Shown: positions 17,884 to 27,137 of the stretch, piece by piece
Numbering within the stretch: position 1 is the first letter of the stretch
How the letters are laid out: each line of letters opens with the position of its first letter
Origin: Phycisphaerae bacterium
GTDB lineage: Bacteria > Planctomycetota > Phycisphaerae > SM23-33
Length of the DNA: 64,000 bases
Direction of reading: 5' to 3'
Assembly: GCA_030745875.1 (NCBI GenBank)
Contig: JASLNT010000001.1
Coordinates: 1-64,000 of the forward strand
Made by a program: the position numbers and the translations under genes
The notes under the pieces: generated by a model
What the model saw: only the letters and a program-made list of their open reading frames with translations
What the model was told of the DNA's origin: nothing
Databases searched by the model: none

Positions 17884-19245
17884 GAACGTCTTTGCTCCTG
17901 CGAGCACGAAACTAGCAACGCCGAACTCGGTCTTCAGCGCCAGTTTCTCGCCAATCAGCTTTCCGTGCAGGCGATCGCCATTGCGCATTTCAATAGTTGC
18001 GCCTGCAGCGGGTTTGGAGCGGTACGGTTTGTCTTTTGTGATTCGCCATCCGCACTCGGTGATTTTGGTCAGCGGAACTCTGACGGTCCTCTCGGCGTCG
18101 GTGACGATCTCGAGCGTCTCGGTTTCCAACTTTCCGGTGAGAATCTGCGAGTCGGACAGCAAAAGGCGCATCTGTCCGGCTCGGGAGCCCGGAACCAGAC
18201 CCGCCACACTCGAAGCGGGGATATTGATCTTTCCGAAAAACGCAGTCAGTGCAAACTGCTTCTCGCCAATCGCCCCAAGCAGCACCTTTCCGTCGAGCAA
18301 CTCCACGCGGTCCGAGGAGTCTATGCGAGCAACGGTTCGCACGCTCAACGACGCCGAGGCGCCCGCGTCGATCGTCCATATTTCCCCGCCCGTTTCGGTG
18401 CGACGGTCGAAGGCGATCTTCTTTCCATCGCGGGACCATGCGGGCATGGTGAACGGACCGGCGGTAATGCACGAGCGCCTGCCGTTACGGACGTCGACCA
18501 TCCACAGGCCCGCATGATCAGAGGATTCACGTCGACCGAAGCAGAAGTACTTTCCGTCGGGCGACCAACCGCCCAGCAAACCTGGTTTCCCGCCCGAAAT
18601 CGGCCAGGTCCGCAACGTCTTTCCGGTTTTCGTGTCGGCGATGACAACGTCATTGATCGACAAAAAAGCGACCTGCTTTCCGTCAAGCGAAACCGCCGGA
18701 TACCAGAATGGCACGGAGGCGATGACCTTTGGGCGGGCGTTGGCGGCGGAGGTGTCGATCGCCATCAGGTTCATCTGCTTGCGACAATGATAGAAAAGCG
18801 TCTTTCCATCAGCGGACCAGGAGGGGAAACCTCCATCGGCGATCTTCCGCGGTTCTCCGCCGGCGGCGGCGACGACCCATATTTCTTCATCCCGGCGGCG
18901 CGGTCCGGAACTCCGCACGTAAGCGATCAACTTGCCGTCCTTCGGCGACCAGGCGGGGTTCGCACCGATCTTGACGAGTTCCGCGGACTTGCCCGTATCC
19001 GTATCCAGAATCGCCAGGCCGGCTTTGGCGTCGTATTTCGTTCGCGGAACCCCGCGGGCAAAAACGATCCGCTTACCGTCGGGGGACCAACTCGGTTGGA
19101 AACCTCTGGCCAGGAACTTAGCGCCCAGCGCCCTGATCCGGGCGGTATGGTGCGACTTCATATCCCGCGCCGCTGCGAAACGCCCAACCGACAGAATCAC
19201 CGCAGCGGCGGCGACGATCAAAAGATGTTCACGCGCGCGTGTCAT
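17710..19245 (-). CDS. Secreted PD40/TolB-like propeller with four C-terminal repeats
   Basis: After a signal peptide (HLLIVAAAAVILSVGRFAAA) residues 45-305 hold TolB/WD40-like PD40 blades: PSWSPDGKRIVFARG, PAWSPKDGKLIAY, PSWSADGKTLFY, PAVSLDGKQVAFL, GGWSPDGKYFCFG and PAWSRDGKKIAFDR. Residues about 315-511 carry four imperfect repeats of about 40 residues with the pattern DG..L.G.(hydrophobic)...FG...(I/V)P: VELLDGKVLLGAIG, LLSDSQILTGKLE, EMRNGDRLHGKLIG and KTFDGTTLRGRLAE. The second part matches no family I can name. The likely location is periplasm or surface. The ATG at 19245 has AGGGAG about ten bases upstream, and TTGACG-N17-CACAAT lies further up. Confidence 0.82.
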   Translation of the reverse strand: MTRAREHLLIVAAAAVILSVGRFAAARDMKSHHTARIRALGAKFLARGFQPSWSPDGKRIVFARGVPRTKYDAKAGLAILDTDTGKSAELVKIGANPAWSPKDGKLIAYVRSSGPRRRDEEIWVVAAAGGEPRKIADGGFPSWSADGKTLFYHCRKQMNLMAIDTSAANARPKVIASVPFWYPAVSLDGKQVAFLSINDVVIADTKTGKTLRTWPISGGKPGLLGGWSPDGKYFCFGRRESSDHAGLWMVDVRNGRRSCITAGPFTMPAWSRDGKKIAFDRRTETGGEIWTIDAGASASLSVRTVARIDSSDRVELLDGKVLLGAIGEKQFALTAFFGKINIPASSVAGLVPGSRAGQMRLLLSDSQILTGKLETETLEIVTDAERTVRVPLTKITECGWRITKDKPYRSKPAAGATIEMRNGDRLHGKLIGEKLALKTEFGVASFVLAGAKTFSFDRQTPGVLIVKTFDGTTLRGRLAEETLAAAVTIGAATVTVKIPAKDIAIVFRQEP

Positions 19246-19287
19246 GGGAAATTACTCCCTGAGCCCCGTAGCACTCAGCAGATCTTC

Positions 19288-19316
19288 ATTGTGCGCCCCG
19301 GGGACATGCGCGTCAA
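19288..19316 (-). promoter_or_regulatory. Candidate promoter for the PD40 protein gene
   Basis: On the minus strand TTGACG (19316-19311) is followed after 17 bases by CACAAT (19293-19288), about 40 bp before the start at 19245. The -10 element is weak. Confidence 0.45.
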
Positions 19317-19362
19317 CAGCTAGATTGGCTCGCGACGAGATTGAAGAAACAGGCGACGGGAC

Positions 19363-20883
19363 TTACTTGTCGCTTTTGGCGATCGCGTAAATCTTCTTCA
19401 TTGTTGCGATGTAGACTGTTTTGTTTGCGGCGGCGGCTGGAGCGTGGATCGGGCTGTCGAGTTTGACGTCCGCCAGCACCTTCTTCTCCCGCCCGGCCGC
19501 GAAGATCAGGAACTGCGATTTTTGCGTTCCGACATACACTTTGGAATCGGCGACCAGGGCTGAGGCGTAGACGGCTCCGTTTGTCTTGTGGGTCCAGACA
19601 GTCTTCCCGGTTTCGGCGTCCAGGCAGTGAATGTTACCGCCCAGATCGCCCACGTACATCAATCCGCCCGAGATCGCGGGGGTGGCGGTGCAGTGGCTTA
19701 CAAGTTCGCGAGACCAGGTAAGCGCCGTTCGCGTCACATCTCCGGTTTTCGTCGGATCCAGGCACTTGATCCACGATCTGCGCTTGCCCCACCAAACGTC
19801 GCCTCCGTGAGTTACATAAAGACGGTTTTTATGGAAAACGGGCATACCGTAGATAACGCTCGGCCCGGCCTGGCGGTTCTTGATGTACTTGTGAACGTTG
19901 ACCTTGGGCGCCGACGGATCGCAGTCGAACCGCCAGATGCGTTTCAGCCCGATAGGCTTGTTCGACGGCGCTGCGTCGGAGGCGGCGGGTTCAAACGCAT
20001 AGACCACGCCGTCGGGACCGCCCAGATAGACTTGGCGCTTACCGTCAACCTCGCCCATCGACGGAGACGACCAGGCGGCGTGGAATATTCGCGGACCGAT
20101 CTTTTCGGCGTCTGCGGCCAGGAGTTTGCCCGAGGCCTTGTCCAGCACGATCAGGCACGGTCCGTTGGGGCGGCGGATCTTGCGGTGTGTGTTGTCGGTC
20201 CCGTTGCCCGTGTTGAGGTACAGATGGTTCCCTACGATCATGATCGAAGAGTGCGCAGAATCGTGCGGCCAGATGCCGGCCTGACTGGGCATGTCGAATC
20301 GCCAGATAATGTCGGCGTCGAGCTTGCCGAGTTTCACCGGCGTGGCGTCGCCCTGGGTCATGAACTTGGCTTCATCCTTGAACGGACCATCGTTGCCGTC
20401 AGACTGCCCGTTAATGTCCAGGCACACGACCTCGGCGCGATTGGTTACAACGTAAACCCGGTCGCCTTCGATCGTGGGCGGAGAACAAATTCCTATGCGA
20501 GGCCAATCGAGATACCGATCCTGCAGCAACTTTGGCGTGACCAGTTGCCAGATGAGCTTTCCGTCCGACTCGTTGAAGCACATCAGCACGCCCAGGTCGC
20601 CCTTGCGCCGCATATCGCGAGCCCGTTCATTGTTCGTGCCGACAAACACCTTCCCGCCTGCGATAATCGGCGTGGAGTAAGTGCGGCCGCCGATTGTCTC
20701 GGACCACTTGACGTTCTTACCGCCGGCCGGGTCAAATGTCTCGGGCAGGTTCTTCTCGGTCGAGACCATGTTGCGACTATAACGCTCGCCCCATTGCGGT
20801 TGGTCGGCGCCCCGGGCGATATTCACGGTGAAAGCTGCAACCAGTCCAACGGCCAGCAACCTTAAGAACGGTGTCATGCGCAT
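19363..20883 (-). CDS. Secreted PQQ-type beta-propeller protein
   Basis: The 506-residue protein has a signal peptide (MRMTPFLRLLAVGLVAAFTVNIARG) and a repeated blade pattern typical of the PQQ/quinoprotein-like propeller: GGKVFVGTNNE, GDRVYVVTNRAEVVCLDING, GGLMYVGDLGGNIHCLDAETGKTVW and DSKVYVGTQKSQFLIF. No catalytic residues of PQQ alcohol dehydrogenases or CXXCH motif were seen, so it is probably a scaffold or binding protein rather than a dehydrogenase. The ATG at 20883 is preferred because AAAAGGA lies about nine bases before it; an ATG 17 codons earlier would bury the signal peptide. It is divergent from the beta-helix gene at 21061. Confidence 0.85.
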   Translation of the reverse strand: MRMTPFLRLLAVGLVAAFTVNIARGADQPQWGERYSRNMVSTEKNLPETFDPAGGKNVKWSETIGGRTYSTPIIAGGKVFVGTNNERARDMRRKGDLGVLMCFNESDGKLIWQLVTPKLLQDRYLDWPRIGICSPPTIEGDRVYVVTNRAEVVCLDINGQSDGNDGPFKDEAKFMTQGDATPVKLGKLDADIIWRFDMPSQAGIWPHDSAHSSIMIVGNHLYLNTGNGTDNTHRKIRRPNGPCLIVLDKASGKLLAADAEKIGPRIFHAAWSSPSMGEVDGKRQVYLGGPDGVVYAFEPAASDAAPSNKPIGLKRIWRFDCDPSAPKVNVHKYIKNRQAGPSVIYGMPVFHKNRLYVTHGGDVWWGKRRSWIKCLDPTKTGDVTRTALTWSRELVSHCTATPAISGGLMYVGDLGGNIHCLDAETGKTVWTHKTNGAVYASALVADSKVYVGTQKSQFLIFAAGREKKVLADVKLDSPIHAPAAAANKTVYIATMKKIYAIAKSDK

Positions 20884-20938
20884 ATGATGAAATCCTTTTG
20901 TCTGCGGGATCGAACGTTCGTGCTGATGCGTCACGAAG

Positions 20939-20969
20939 ATTCTACCATGATACGCGCCTCAGATGTCAG
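20939..20969 (-). promoter_or_regulatory. Candidate promoter for the PQQ-propeller gene
   Basis: On the minus strand CTGACA (20969-20964) and TAGAAT (20944-20939) are spaced by 19 bases and lie about 55 bp upstream of the start at 20883. Confidence 0.4.
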
Positions 20970-21060
20970 GCGATTTGCATTTCCAGCGCTGTGTGCGGCG
21001 TCGACGAGACGTTATACTACTGGCGATTCTCCGTAATCGGCGAGCAAAGGCGGTGAAATA

Positions 21061-22833
21061 ATGCGGACGAGCATATTCCATACGGTGTGGGTGGTGCTGG
21101 CGGTTGGACTGGCCGGAGCCCGCGGCGCCGAGGCGGTCGAGGGCTTGCATAGTCTCGATCCTAAAGTGTTCCTCCCCGACGGGCGCGAGTTCAAGACCTG
21201 GCGGGCGAGACTTGAGTTCTCTCGCACATGGTGGGTCGACTGCGCCGCGACCGGCGCGTCAGACGACAATCCCGGTACTAAGGCCCGCCCGCTCAAGACG
21301 ATCAACCGGGCGGCCCAACTGGCGGAAGCAGGTCATCGCGTTCTGGTCGCCGCGGGAGTTTATCGCGAATGGGTGCGCCCCAAACGAGGCGGGACCTCAC
21401 CGGACAAGATGATAAGCTACCAAGCCGCCCCCGGAGCGAAAGTAGTGATCAAGGGCTCCCGCATCGTCACTGAAAAGTGGAAATCGGGCGGCGCCGAGGG
21501 CGTTTGGACACTCGCCCTCCAGGCCAAATGGTTCGAGAACAATTACAATCCGTTCGCCCTGCCCAACGTCACGCCGAAGCAGTTCGACATGATGTCGTGG
21601 GCGCAGCGATGGCGGGGCAAGAAACCGTACACGCTTCCGCGCGGCCTGGTGTTCCAGGACGCCAGGCGGTTGGCGCGGGCAAACACGCTGGATGATCTGG
21701 CCAAACGTCCGGGGACGTATTGGGTCAACGTTAAGGACCAGGTGCTGCACGTCCGTCCGCTGGACAAAAAAGACCCCAACACCGCAACCATGGAGATAAC
21801 CGTGCAGCGTTGCGTTTTCGCCCCCGAGAAAACCGGGCTGGGGTACATTCACGTCGCGGGATTCACCATCGAACACGCGGGCAATCCATTTCCGTTCCCG
21901 CAATACGGGGCGTTGTCCACATGGCGCGGGCATCACTGGCTTATCGAGCGGAACACCGTGCGATCGGTCAACAGCGTGGGCGTCGACATCGGAGACCAGT
22001 ACTGGGCGTTCGATCAACCGAAGATCCGCGCCGGGCGTCATATCGTGCGGAACAACACCATTACCGACTGCGGCGTGTGCGGGATACAGGGCCTGTCGTG
22101 CCGCGACAGCCTCATTGAAAACAACCTGCTGGTCGGTAATGCGATTTACGACGTGGAGGGCTACTACGAGACCGCGGCGATCAAGACGCACAATAACACC
22201 AACACGCTGATCCGCGGGAATCGGATTTTCGATACGCTGCACGGGGGCGGTATATGGATGGACTTCGCGAACGTCAACTCCCGCTGCAGCCGCAACATTA
22301 TCGTAAACTCCAGCACGATACACGGCGGGATATTTATCGAGGCGTCGCTGAGGCCCAACATGATCGACCGCAACTTCATCTGGAACACGCGCGGAGCGGG
22401 GATCTACGAGCACGATTCGCGAGATCAGATCATCTGCCACAACTTCATCGGCAAGTCGACCGGTCCGGGGATACGACTCAGGGGCAAGGTCACCAACCGC
22501 AATGTCGGCGGCGAGAAGATCGTCAGCGGTAATCACACGGCGGTCAACAATATACTGTACAAGGCGAAAATCCCGATTGAGACCAAAGACAAGCACGCCG
22601 ATCTGAGCAACAATGTTTCCGAGGGCGTCGTCGCCGAATTCGACCGCAAGACGATGACGCTGAAATGGTCCGCCGGCGCCAAGAGGCCTCGCTGCCGAAC
22701 AGTGAAGAACATAACGCACGACTTCTTCGCCAAACCGTTCGACCCCAGGGGCATCGCGCCCGGCCCGTTTGGCGCCATGCCGAAATCCCCAACGAAAGTG
22801 AAACTCCATGACGATGCGCCGACAGAGAAGTAG
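21061..22833 (+). CDS. Secreted right-handed parallel beta-helix protein
   Basis: The 590-residue protein has a signal peptide (VWVVLAVGLAGARGAEA), a DUF1565-like entry (WWVDCAATGASDDNPGT..RPLKTINRAAQLA..GHRVLVAAGVYRE) and from about residue 265 the repeated coils of a parallel beta-helix: HWLIERNTVRSVNSVG, HIVRNNTITDCGVCGI, DSLIENNLLVG, NTLIRGNRIFDT, CSRNIIVNSSTIHGG, NMIDRNFIWNTRG and DQIICHNFIG. Proteins of this type include polysaccharide lyases, epimerases and glycan-binding proteins. No catalytic set is certain, so a specific reaction is not assigned. It starts 178 bp from the divergent PQQ-propeller start and is followed after 36 bp by the diheme HZS-like gene, so the two are probably one operon. 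Confidence 0.86.
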   Translation: MRTSIFHTVWVVLAVGLAGARGAEAVEGLHSLDPKVFLPDGREFKTWRARLEFSRTWWVDCAATGASDDNPGTKARPLKTINRAAQLAEAGHRVLVAAGVYREWVRPKRGGTSPDKMISYQAAPGAKVVIKGSRIVTEKWKSGGAEGVWTLALQAKWFENNYNPFALPNVTPKQFDMMSWAQRWRGKKPYTLPRGLVFQDARRLARANTLDDLAKRPGTYWVNVKDQVLHVRPLDKKDPNTATMEITVQRCVFAPEKTGLGYIHVAGFTIEHAGNPFPFPQYGALSTWRGHHWLIERNTVRSVNSVGVDIGDQYWAFDQPKIRAGRHIVRNNTITDCGVCGIQGLSCRDSLIENNLLVGNAIYDVEGYYETAAIKTHNNTNTLIRGNRIFDTLHGGGIWMDFANVNSRCSRNIIVNSSTIHGGIFIEASLRPNMIDRNFIWNTRGAGIYEHDSRDQIICHNFIGKSTGPGIRLRGKVTNRNVGGEKIVSGNHTAVNNILYKAKIPIETKDKHADLSNNVSEGVVAEFDRKTMTLKWSAGAKRPRCRTVKNITHDFFAKPFDPRGIAPGPFGAMPKSPTKVKLHDDAPTEK

Positions 22834-22869
22834 GCCTGCGGCGGTAAGCGGAGAAGGAGAGGCAAAGTA

Positions 22870-25158
22870 ATGCGAATCAACTTATTGTGTGCGACGTGCG
22901 TTTCGTTGTTCGTTTGCCTGGCTGCGGCCCGATGCGCCGACAGTCCCACCGGCCGCGACGCCCTGCTGAAAAACTCACCGGTGAAGTTCGACAAGATCGT
23001 CTTCATCAAACGCATCACCTACACGTCCAGCCACTACTACACCGAATACGTTGACAGCAAATGGACGCCCGGGGGGTCGCTGTGCGTGCTCGATCTGAAG
23101 ACCGGTAAGGTCGCCGAACTGGTCAGCGAATTGAAAAACGGTGTTTTCGGGCGGTTCGATCTGTCGTTCGACGCAAAGCGGATCATCTTCGACTTCAAGG
23201 CCGACCCCCAGGAAGGTTACCGCATCTACGAGATCGATATCGATCCGGTCAAAGGCGTGCGAACCGGGAAACTGCGCCAGATCACGTTTCCGCCTGCAAA
23301 CGAAAAACAACTCCAGAAACTCTACCGGGCCAACGCCCGCTACCATCACGGAACCGACGACATGCACCCGTGCTACCTGCCCGACGGGGGAGTGTGTTTC
23401 ATCTCGACGCGATGCCAGTACGGTATTCTCTGCGACAGCCCCGACAACTTCTCCACAACCGTCCTGTATCGCATGGGCGCTGACGGACGAAACATGACGC
23501 GGTTGTCGAACAGTTCGGTCTCCGAGGCCTCGCCGGCGGTCCTGCCCGACGGGCGAATAATGTATACGCGCTGGGAGTACGTCGACAAGGGGTCCGTCAG
23601 CGCCAAGTGCCTCTGGTCGGTTCGGGCCGACGGAAGCGGGTCGGCGGAGATATACGGGAACAATATCGAGCACCCCAACACGATGATCTTCGGGCGTCCC
23701 ATACCCGACCGCCCGAGCCATTACGTGTTCCTCGGCGTGCCCCACTGCTGTCCGCAGAACGGAATCGGGACGGTGGTGCGAATAGACATGAACAAGAATA
23801 TCCGCACGACCGAGCCGATGACGTACATCACGCCATACGTCAAACCGCAGAAATGGGGCGGATTCATTTTCACCGAACCGGGTGGAAAGACCCGGCGCGG
23901 GCCAGGCTTCGGGCCGCTGTTCAGGGACCCCTATCCGCTGTCGGACAAACTGTTCCTGGTCGCCCACAAGCCCAAGGGACCGCCCTGGAACGACCCGAAG
24001 GCTTACGGGCTGTACCTGCTGGATGAAGGCGGAAAGGTCACCGAGATCCGCCAGGACCCGCAGATATCGTGTTGGCAACCGGTCCCGCTGCGCCCGCGCA
24101 CCAAACCGCCCGTCCTGCCCTCAACGCTCGATCCGGAACTGGCCGCAAAAAACCTCGCCGTCTGTACGGTCACCGACATCTATCACGGAATGGAAAACGT
24201 GAAGCGCGGAACGATCAAGTACATACGCATTATCGAACAGGCGCCCCGCCCCTGGGCCACGAGGCGACGATGGCCGGGCGACTGCTACGACCAGCAGCAC
24301 GCGTGCGTCACAAAGGACACCCACCTCGGGCTGAAGGTCCAGCACGGTGTCGTGCCCGTCGAGGACGACGGATCGGCCAACTTCGTCGTGCCCGCGATGA
24401 AGAACATCTACTTCCAGGCGCTGGACGCCAACTACATGTCCGTGCAAACCGAAAGGACGTACGTTAACTACATGGCGGGCGAAAGGCGAAGTTGCATAGG
24501 CTGTCACGAGACGCCGAAAGACGCCGCAACCGCCGTCGCCCGAGGAACCGTCAAAGCCATGAAACGCCCGCCTTCCGTTCCCGGCCCGCAACCGGGCGAA
24601 ACTTCCGGCGGGAGGGCGCTGGACTACGCCGCGGACGTCCAACCGGTTCTCGATAAGCATTGCGTCAAATGCCACGGTGGAAAAGAACCGAAAGCCAAAC
24701 TCGACCTGACCGGCAAGCTGACGGCCATGTTCAGCGTTTCATACGAATCCCTCTTGCCCAGGCGGAGGGGAGGCGTCGGAAGGCGGAGATTCGTGTTGGT
24801 CGGCCCGACCATCGGAGAGAACCATCCGAAGTCCGGAAACGTGCGATATCTCCCCCCCTGGTCGCTGGGTTCGCACACCAGCGTGCTGGTGGCGATGCAC
24901 TCCAAGGGCAAGGTGAAACTCAAGGACCCCAAGCAAGCCGCCCACGCGACCAGGCTCGCCAAAGAGCACAAGAAGATCAACCTGAAGCCCGAAGAACTCC
25001 TGAAGATAACCAACTGGGTCGACACCAACTGTCAATACTACGGGGCGTACTGGGGAAGGAAGAACCTGCGACACAAGCAACACCCGAACTTCCGCCCGGT
25101 CCCAACGTTCCAGCAAGCCGCAAGCATGACCTGCCCGATCCCCGAAGACCAACGGTGA
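22870..25158 (+). CDS. Diheme protein with hydrazine-synthase-alpha-like propeller (paralogue 1)
   Basis: The 762-residue protein has a signal peptide (LLCATCVSLFVCLAAARC) and then a TolB-like/HZS-alpha-type region (about 30-430): VLDLKTGKVAEL, DLSFDAKRIIFDF, CYLPDGGVCFISTRCQYGILC, VLPDGRIMYTRWEYVD and DPYPLSDKLFLVAH. Two CXXCH haem-c sites follow, CIGCH (542-546) and CVKCH (598-602), the second opening a cytochrome-c-like domain (DVQPVLDKHCVKCHGG) that ends at ITNWVDTNCQYYG. The domain is known from the anammox HzsA, but no HzsB/C partner is here, so hydrazine synthesis is not implied. Unlike the other two copies in the window it has PHCC where they have GHH, and no extra N-terminal module. 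RBS GGAGAGG lies upstream of 22870. Confidence 0.87.
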   Translation: MRINLLCATCVSLFVCLAAARCADSPTGRDALLKNSPVKFDKIVFIKRITYTSSHYYTEYVDSKWTPGGSLCVLDLKTGKVAELVSELKNGVFGRFDLSFDAKRIIFDFKADPQEGYRIYEIDIDPVKGVRTGKLRQITFPPANEKQLQKLYRANARYHHGTDDMHPCYLPDGGVCFISTRCQYGILCDSPDNFSTTVLYRMGADGRNMTRLSNSSVSEASPAVLPDGRIMYTRWEYVDKGSVSAKCLWSVRADGSGSAEIYGNNIEHPNTMIFGRPIPDRPSHYVFLGVPHCCPQNGIGTVVRIDMNKNIRTTEPMTYITPYVKPQKWGGFIFTEPGGKTRRGPGFGPLFRDPYPLSDKLFLVAHKPKGPPWNDPKAYGLYLLDEGGKVTEIRQDPQISCWQPVPLRPRTKPPVLPSTLDPELAAKNLAVCTVTDIYHGMENVKRGTIKYIRIIEQAPRPWATRRRWPGDCYDQQHACVTKDTHLGLKVQHGVVPVEDDGSANFVVPAMKNIYFQALDANYMSVQTERTYVNYMAGERRSCIGCHETPKDAATAVARGTVKAMKRPPSVPGPQPGETSGGRALDYAADVQPVLDKHCVKCHGGKEPKAKLDLTGKLTAMFSVSYESLLPRRRGGVGRRRFVLVGPTIGENHPKSGNVRYLPPWSLGSHTSVLVAMHSKGKVKLKDPKQAAHATRLAKEHKKINLKPEELLKITNWVDTNCQYYGAYWGRKNLRHKQHPNFRPVPTFQQAASMTCPIPEDQR

Positions 25159-25187
25159 ACGGTTTTCTTCCCGCGGATGAACGCGGA

Positions 25188-25886
25188 TTACGCCCTGCGA
25201 CGTCGCCTTGCCAGCACGGTCAGCCCGCCAAAACCCATCAGGACCATCGTGGCGGGTTCGGGCGTGCCCGTGAACGCAATGTTGTCCAGGTAGTTGTTGG
25301 GCCCGGCCGTGCCCGCATTACCGCTGCCGCCGGAGAAACTAACCCTTATGGTCACCGCCCCGCCTGCTTCCAGGGTGCTGTCGGCAAGCCCGGCCAGCGG
25401 GACATCCATATCATCATAATCATAAATCGGTTTTGCGTCGGGAAGATGGGTGCCCATGGCTATGTTTGTAACGGTAATGTCCGAACCGGGCCGAACGTCA
25501 ACCGACCAATTTGGAGCGGCGCCTTCATCCCTGTAACCGGCGTCAAAATGAAAGTATTCTAAAGCATAGTCCGAACCGGTGTTGTTCGTCAGCGTGAACT
25601 CAACGTAGAAGGGTCCCGCCAAAGAACCGCTTCTGTATTTCCACGAACTTGCTGCTGTAGAGGCGCTCGCCAGCGTTCCGAAAGTCCCGTCGCTGTCCGC
25701 TTGCGCCAGGCTGCTGGTGTTGAACCAGCCGGTGCTTTCGTTTGCTGTCCCGGTAAATCCAACCGCTTCGATCGTGGCGTCCGCCACGCCGGTCTCAAAC
25801 CCCGCCAGAATCATTCCCGCCTGCGCTGCGGGCGCTACAGCCAGAGCAACCAATACCGCCGGTATGATTAATGTCCTCATCTTCAT
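25188..25886 (-). CDS. PEP-CTERM sorting domain protein
   Basis: The 232-residue protein starts with a signal peptide (MKMRTLIIPAVLVALAVAPAAQA) and ends with the sorting tail PEPATMVLMGFGGLTVLARRRRRA. The body is rich in Gly, Thr and Asp (FTLTNNTGSDYALEYFHFDAG, VTIRVSFSGGSGNAG), which suggests a beta-sandwich surface protein; no enzyme motif was seen. GAAGGAGAG directly precedes the ATG at 25886, and a good promoter sits about 115 bp upstream. It converges on the diheme gene, with only 29 bp between the stops and a short CCGCG/CGCGG hairpin (25171-25186). Confidence 0.86.
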   Translation of the reverse strand: MKMRTLIIPAVLVALAVAPAAQAGMILAGFETGVADATIEAVGFTGTANESTGWFNTSSLAQADSDGTFGTLASASTAASSWKYRSGSLAGPFYVEFTLTNNTGSDYALEYFHFDAGYRDEGAAPNWSVDVRPGSDITVTNIAMGTHLPDAKPIYDYDDMDVPLAGLADSTLEAGGAVTIRVSFSGGSGNAGTAGPNNYLDNIAFTGTPEPATMVLMGFGGLTVLARRRRRA

Positions 25887-26000
25887 TTTCTCTCCTTCAA
25901 AAAAGATTCACGTGCTGTCTTTTTCCTTTTATCCGCTCGACGTGCGTGCATCAACTATGCGCTATGAGGTGGATTGCATATGAACTAAGACAGGCGTCGC

Positions 26001-26029
26001 ATTATACTCGATAAGCCCTGTTTAGTCGA
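26001..26029 (-). promoter_or_regulatory. Sigma-70-type promoter for the PEP-CTERM gene at 25188-25886
   Basis: On the minus strand TCGACT (26029-26024), a 17-base spacer and a perfect TATAAT (26006-26001) lie about 115 bp upstream of the gene start. Confidence 0.55.
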
Positions 26030-26104
26030 TAGATAAAACTGGTGCAACTTATGTTCTTCGTGCTTTTGGCCCGGTCGATTCGACCAGCCCGCCGCCCCTT
26101 CGCT

Positions 26105-27016
26105 TCAGTTCCTTTGCCATATCCACAAGTAAGCCAACCCCCCTTCCTTGTGCGGGCCTATCGCAACGTGGATCGGGCGGTGGGTGCTCCCGAGCCTTTC
26201 GATAGCGCTGTTAATCTGTCCGCTGGAGCGGCACATTGTCCAGGTCCATCCGCGAGCGGACGCATCGTCTACGAAGACAGCCGACAATTTAAGTTTGCCC
26301 TGCGGATACGATGGTTCGAAGTCCAGCACCCTGCTGCGTCTGCGGCGCTGATGATCCATCTCTGAATTCATACTCTCGACGCTCTTACCGTATCGGGCGA
26401 CCCATGCCGAGCCTCCCGGATCGCGGACCATCACGTAACCGTAGCGAGTTTTGGCGCCGATTCCGTAGACCTCGATATCGATCGGACGATATCCCTTGCG
26501 CCGGTACGTGTCGAGTTCGTCGAGGAACTCACCGTTGGTCAGCCCCCACCGCATCCGCCATCCCGGTCCGCCCGGGTTCTCCATCCATACTGACGAGTAA
26601 CGCAGCGTTCCGCGTTCGTTGATGACCTCCAGATCGACCGGGGTGTAACCCTGGCGCGTCATGACCTTGAAATCGCGATCGAACTGGCCGCGAGTCAGGC
26701 GCCATCGAATGAACCCGCGTCGGGAGTCTTTCAGGAAAATGCCCGCAAATCGCGTGTTGTCCTCGTCGTGATAGACCTCCAGATCGTGGAGGCGATATCC
26801 CTGGCGCGTCATCGACGATATGCTCTTTGAGAAGTAAGACTGCGACATCCCCCAGACCGCCTTCCACCCGAACGAACCGTTCTCGTCGAAGGCGTACGGA
26901 GGCGGAGTTGTGCGGGCTTTGGGAACCGGTCGCCACGAAGGCCCCAAACACCCCGCGGCAGCCGAAAGCCACACGATTGAAACAAACAACAGGTATCGCT
27001 TCAAAATAGCATTCAT
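26105..27016 (-). CDS. Lipoprotein with five bacterial tandem repeats (BTRD1-like)
   Basis: The 303-residue protein has a lipobox (SAAAGC, Cys23). From about residue 50 it consists of five repeats of some 48 residues: WGMSQSYFSKSISSMTRQGYRLHDLEVY, WRLTRGQFDRDFKVMTRQGYTPVDLEVI, WGLTNGEFLDELDTYRRKGYRPIDIEVY, a degenerate fourth and a fifth beginning WTMCRSSGQINSAI. Each ends in a strand such as TRFAGIFLKD or LRYSSVWMEN. The pattern Trp...Phe...GYR.(I/V)D(I/L)EVY is that of the bacterial tandem repeat domain found in beta-propeller-like hydrolases of fungi and bacteria. No catalytic residue is certain. A TATAAT (minus strand, 27042-27037) is present about 21 bp before the ATG. Confidence 0.8.
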   Translation of the reverse strand: MNAILKRYLLFVSIVWLSAAAGCLGPSWRPVPKARTTPPPYAFDENGSFGWKAVWGMSQSYFSKSISSMTRQGYRLHDLEVYHDEDNTRFAGIFLKDSRRGFIRWRLTRGQFDRDFKVMTRQGYTPVDLEVINERGTLRYSSVWMENPGGPGWRMRWGLTNGEFLDELDTYRRKGYRPIDIEVYGIGAKTRYGYVMVRDPGGSAWVARYGKSVESMNSEMDHQRRRRSRVLDFEPSYPQGKLKLSAVFVDDASARGWTWTMCRSSGQINSAIERLGSTHRPIHVAIGPHKEGGLAYLWIWQRN

Positions 27017-27137
27017 GATCTGCGCCTCGCCAATATATTATAGCATCGCGCCAAAGGCGTGAGCGGGACTGTTAAGCTGACACTGCGAAGCATTATTATC
27101 TCCTGATCAGATCCCGTCTGCGAAACAGATCCGAGGA

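Noticed and set aside
19363..20883. PQQ-dependent alcohol dehydrogenase
   Set aside because: The blade repeats are present, but no CXXCH motif or dehydrogenase catalytic residues were seen.
21397..22809. Long minus-strand frame opposite the beta-helix gene
   Set aside because: No recognisable domain, signal or start; the plus-strand protein has clear repeats.
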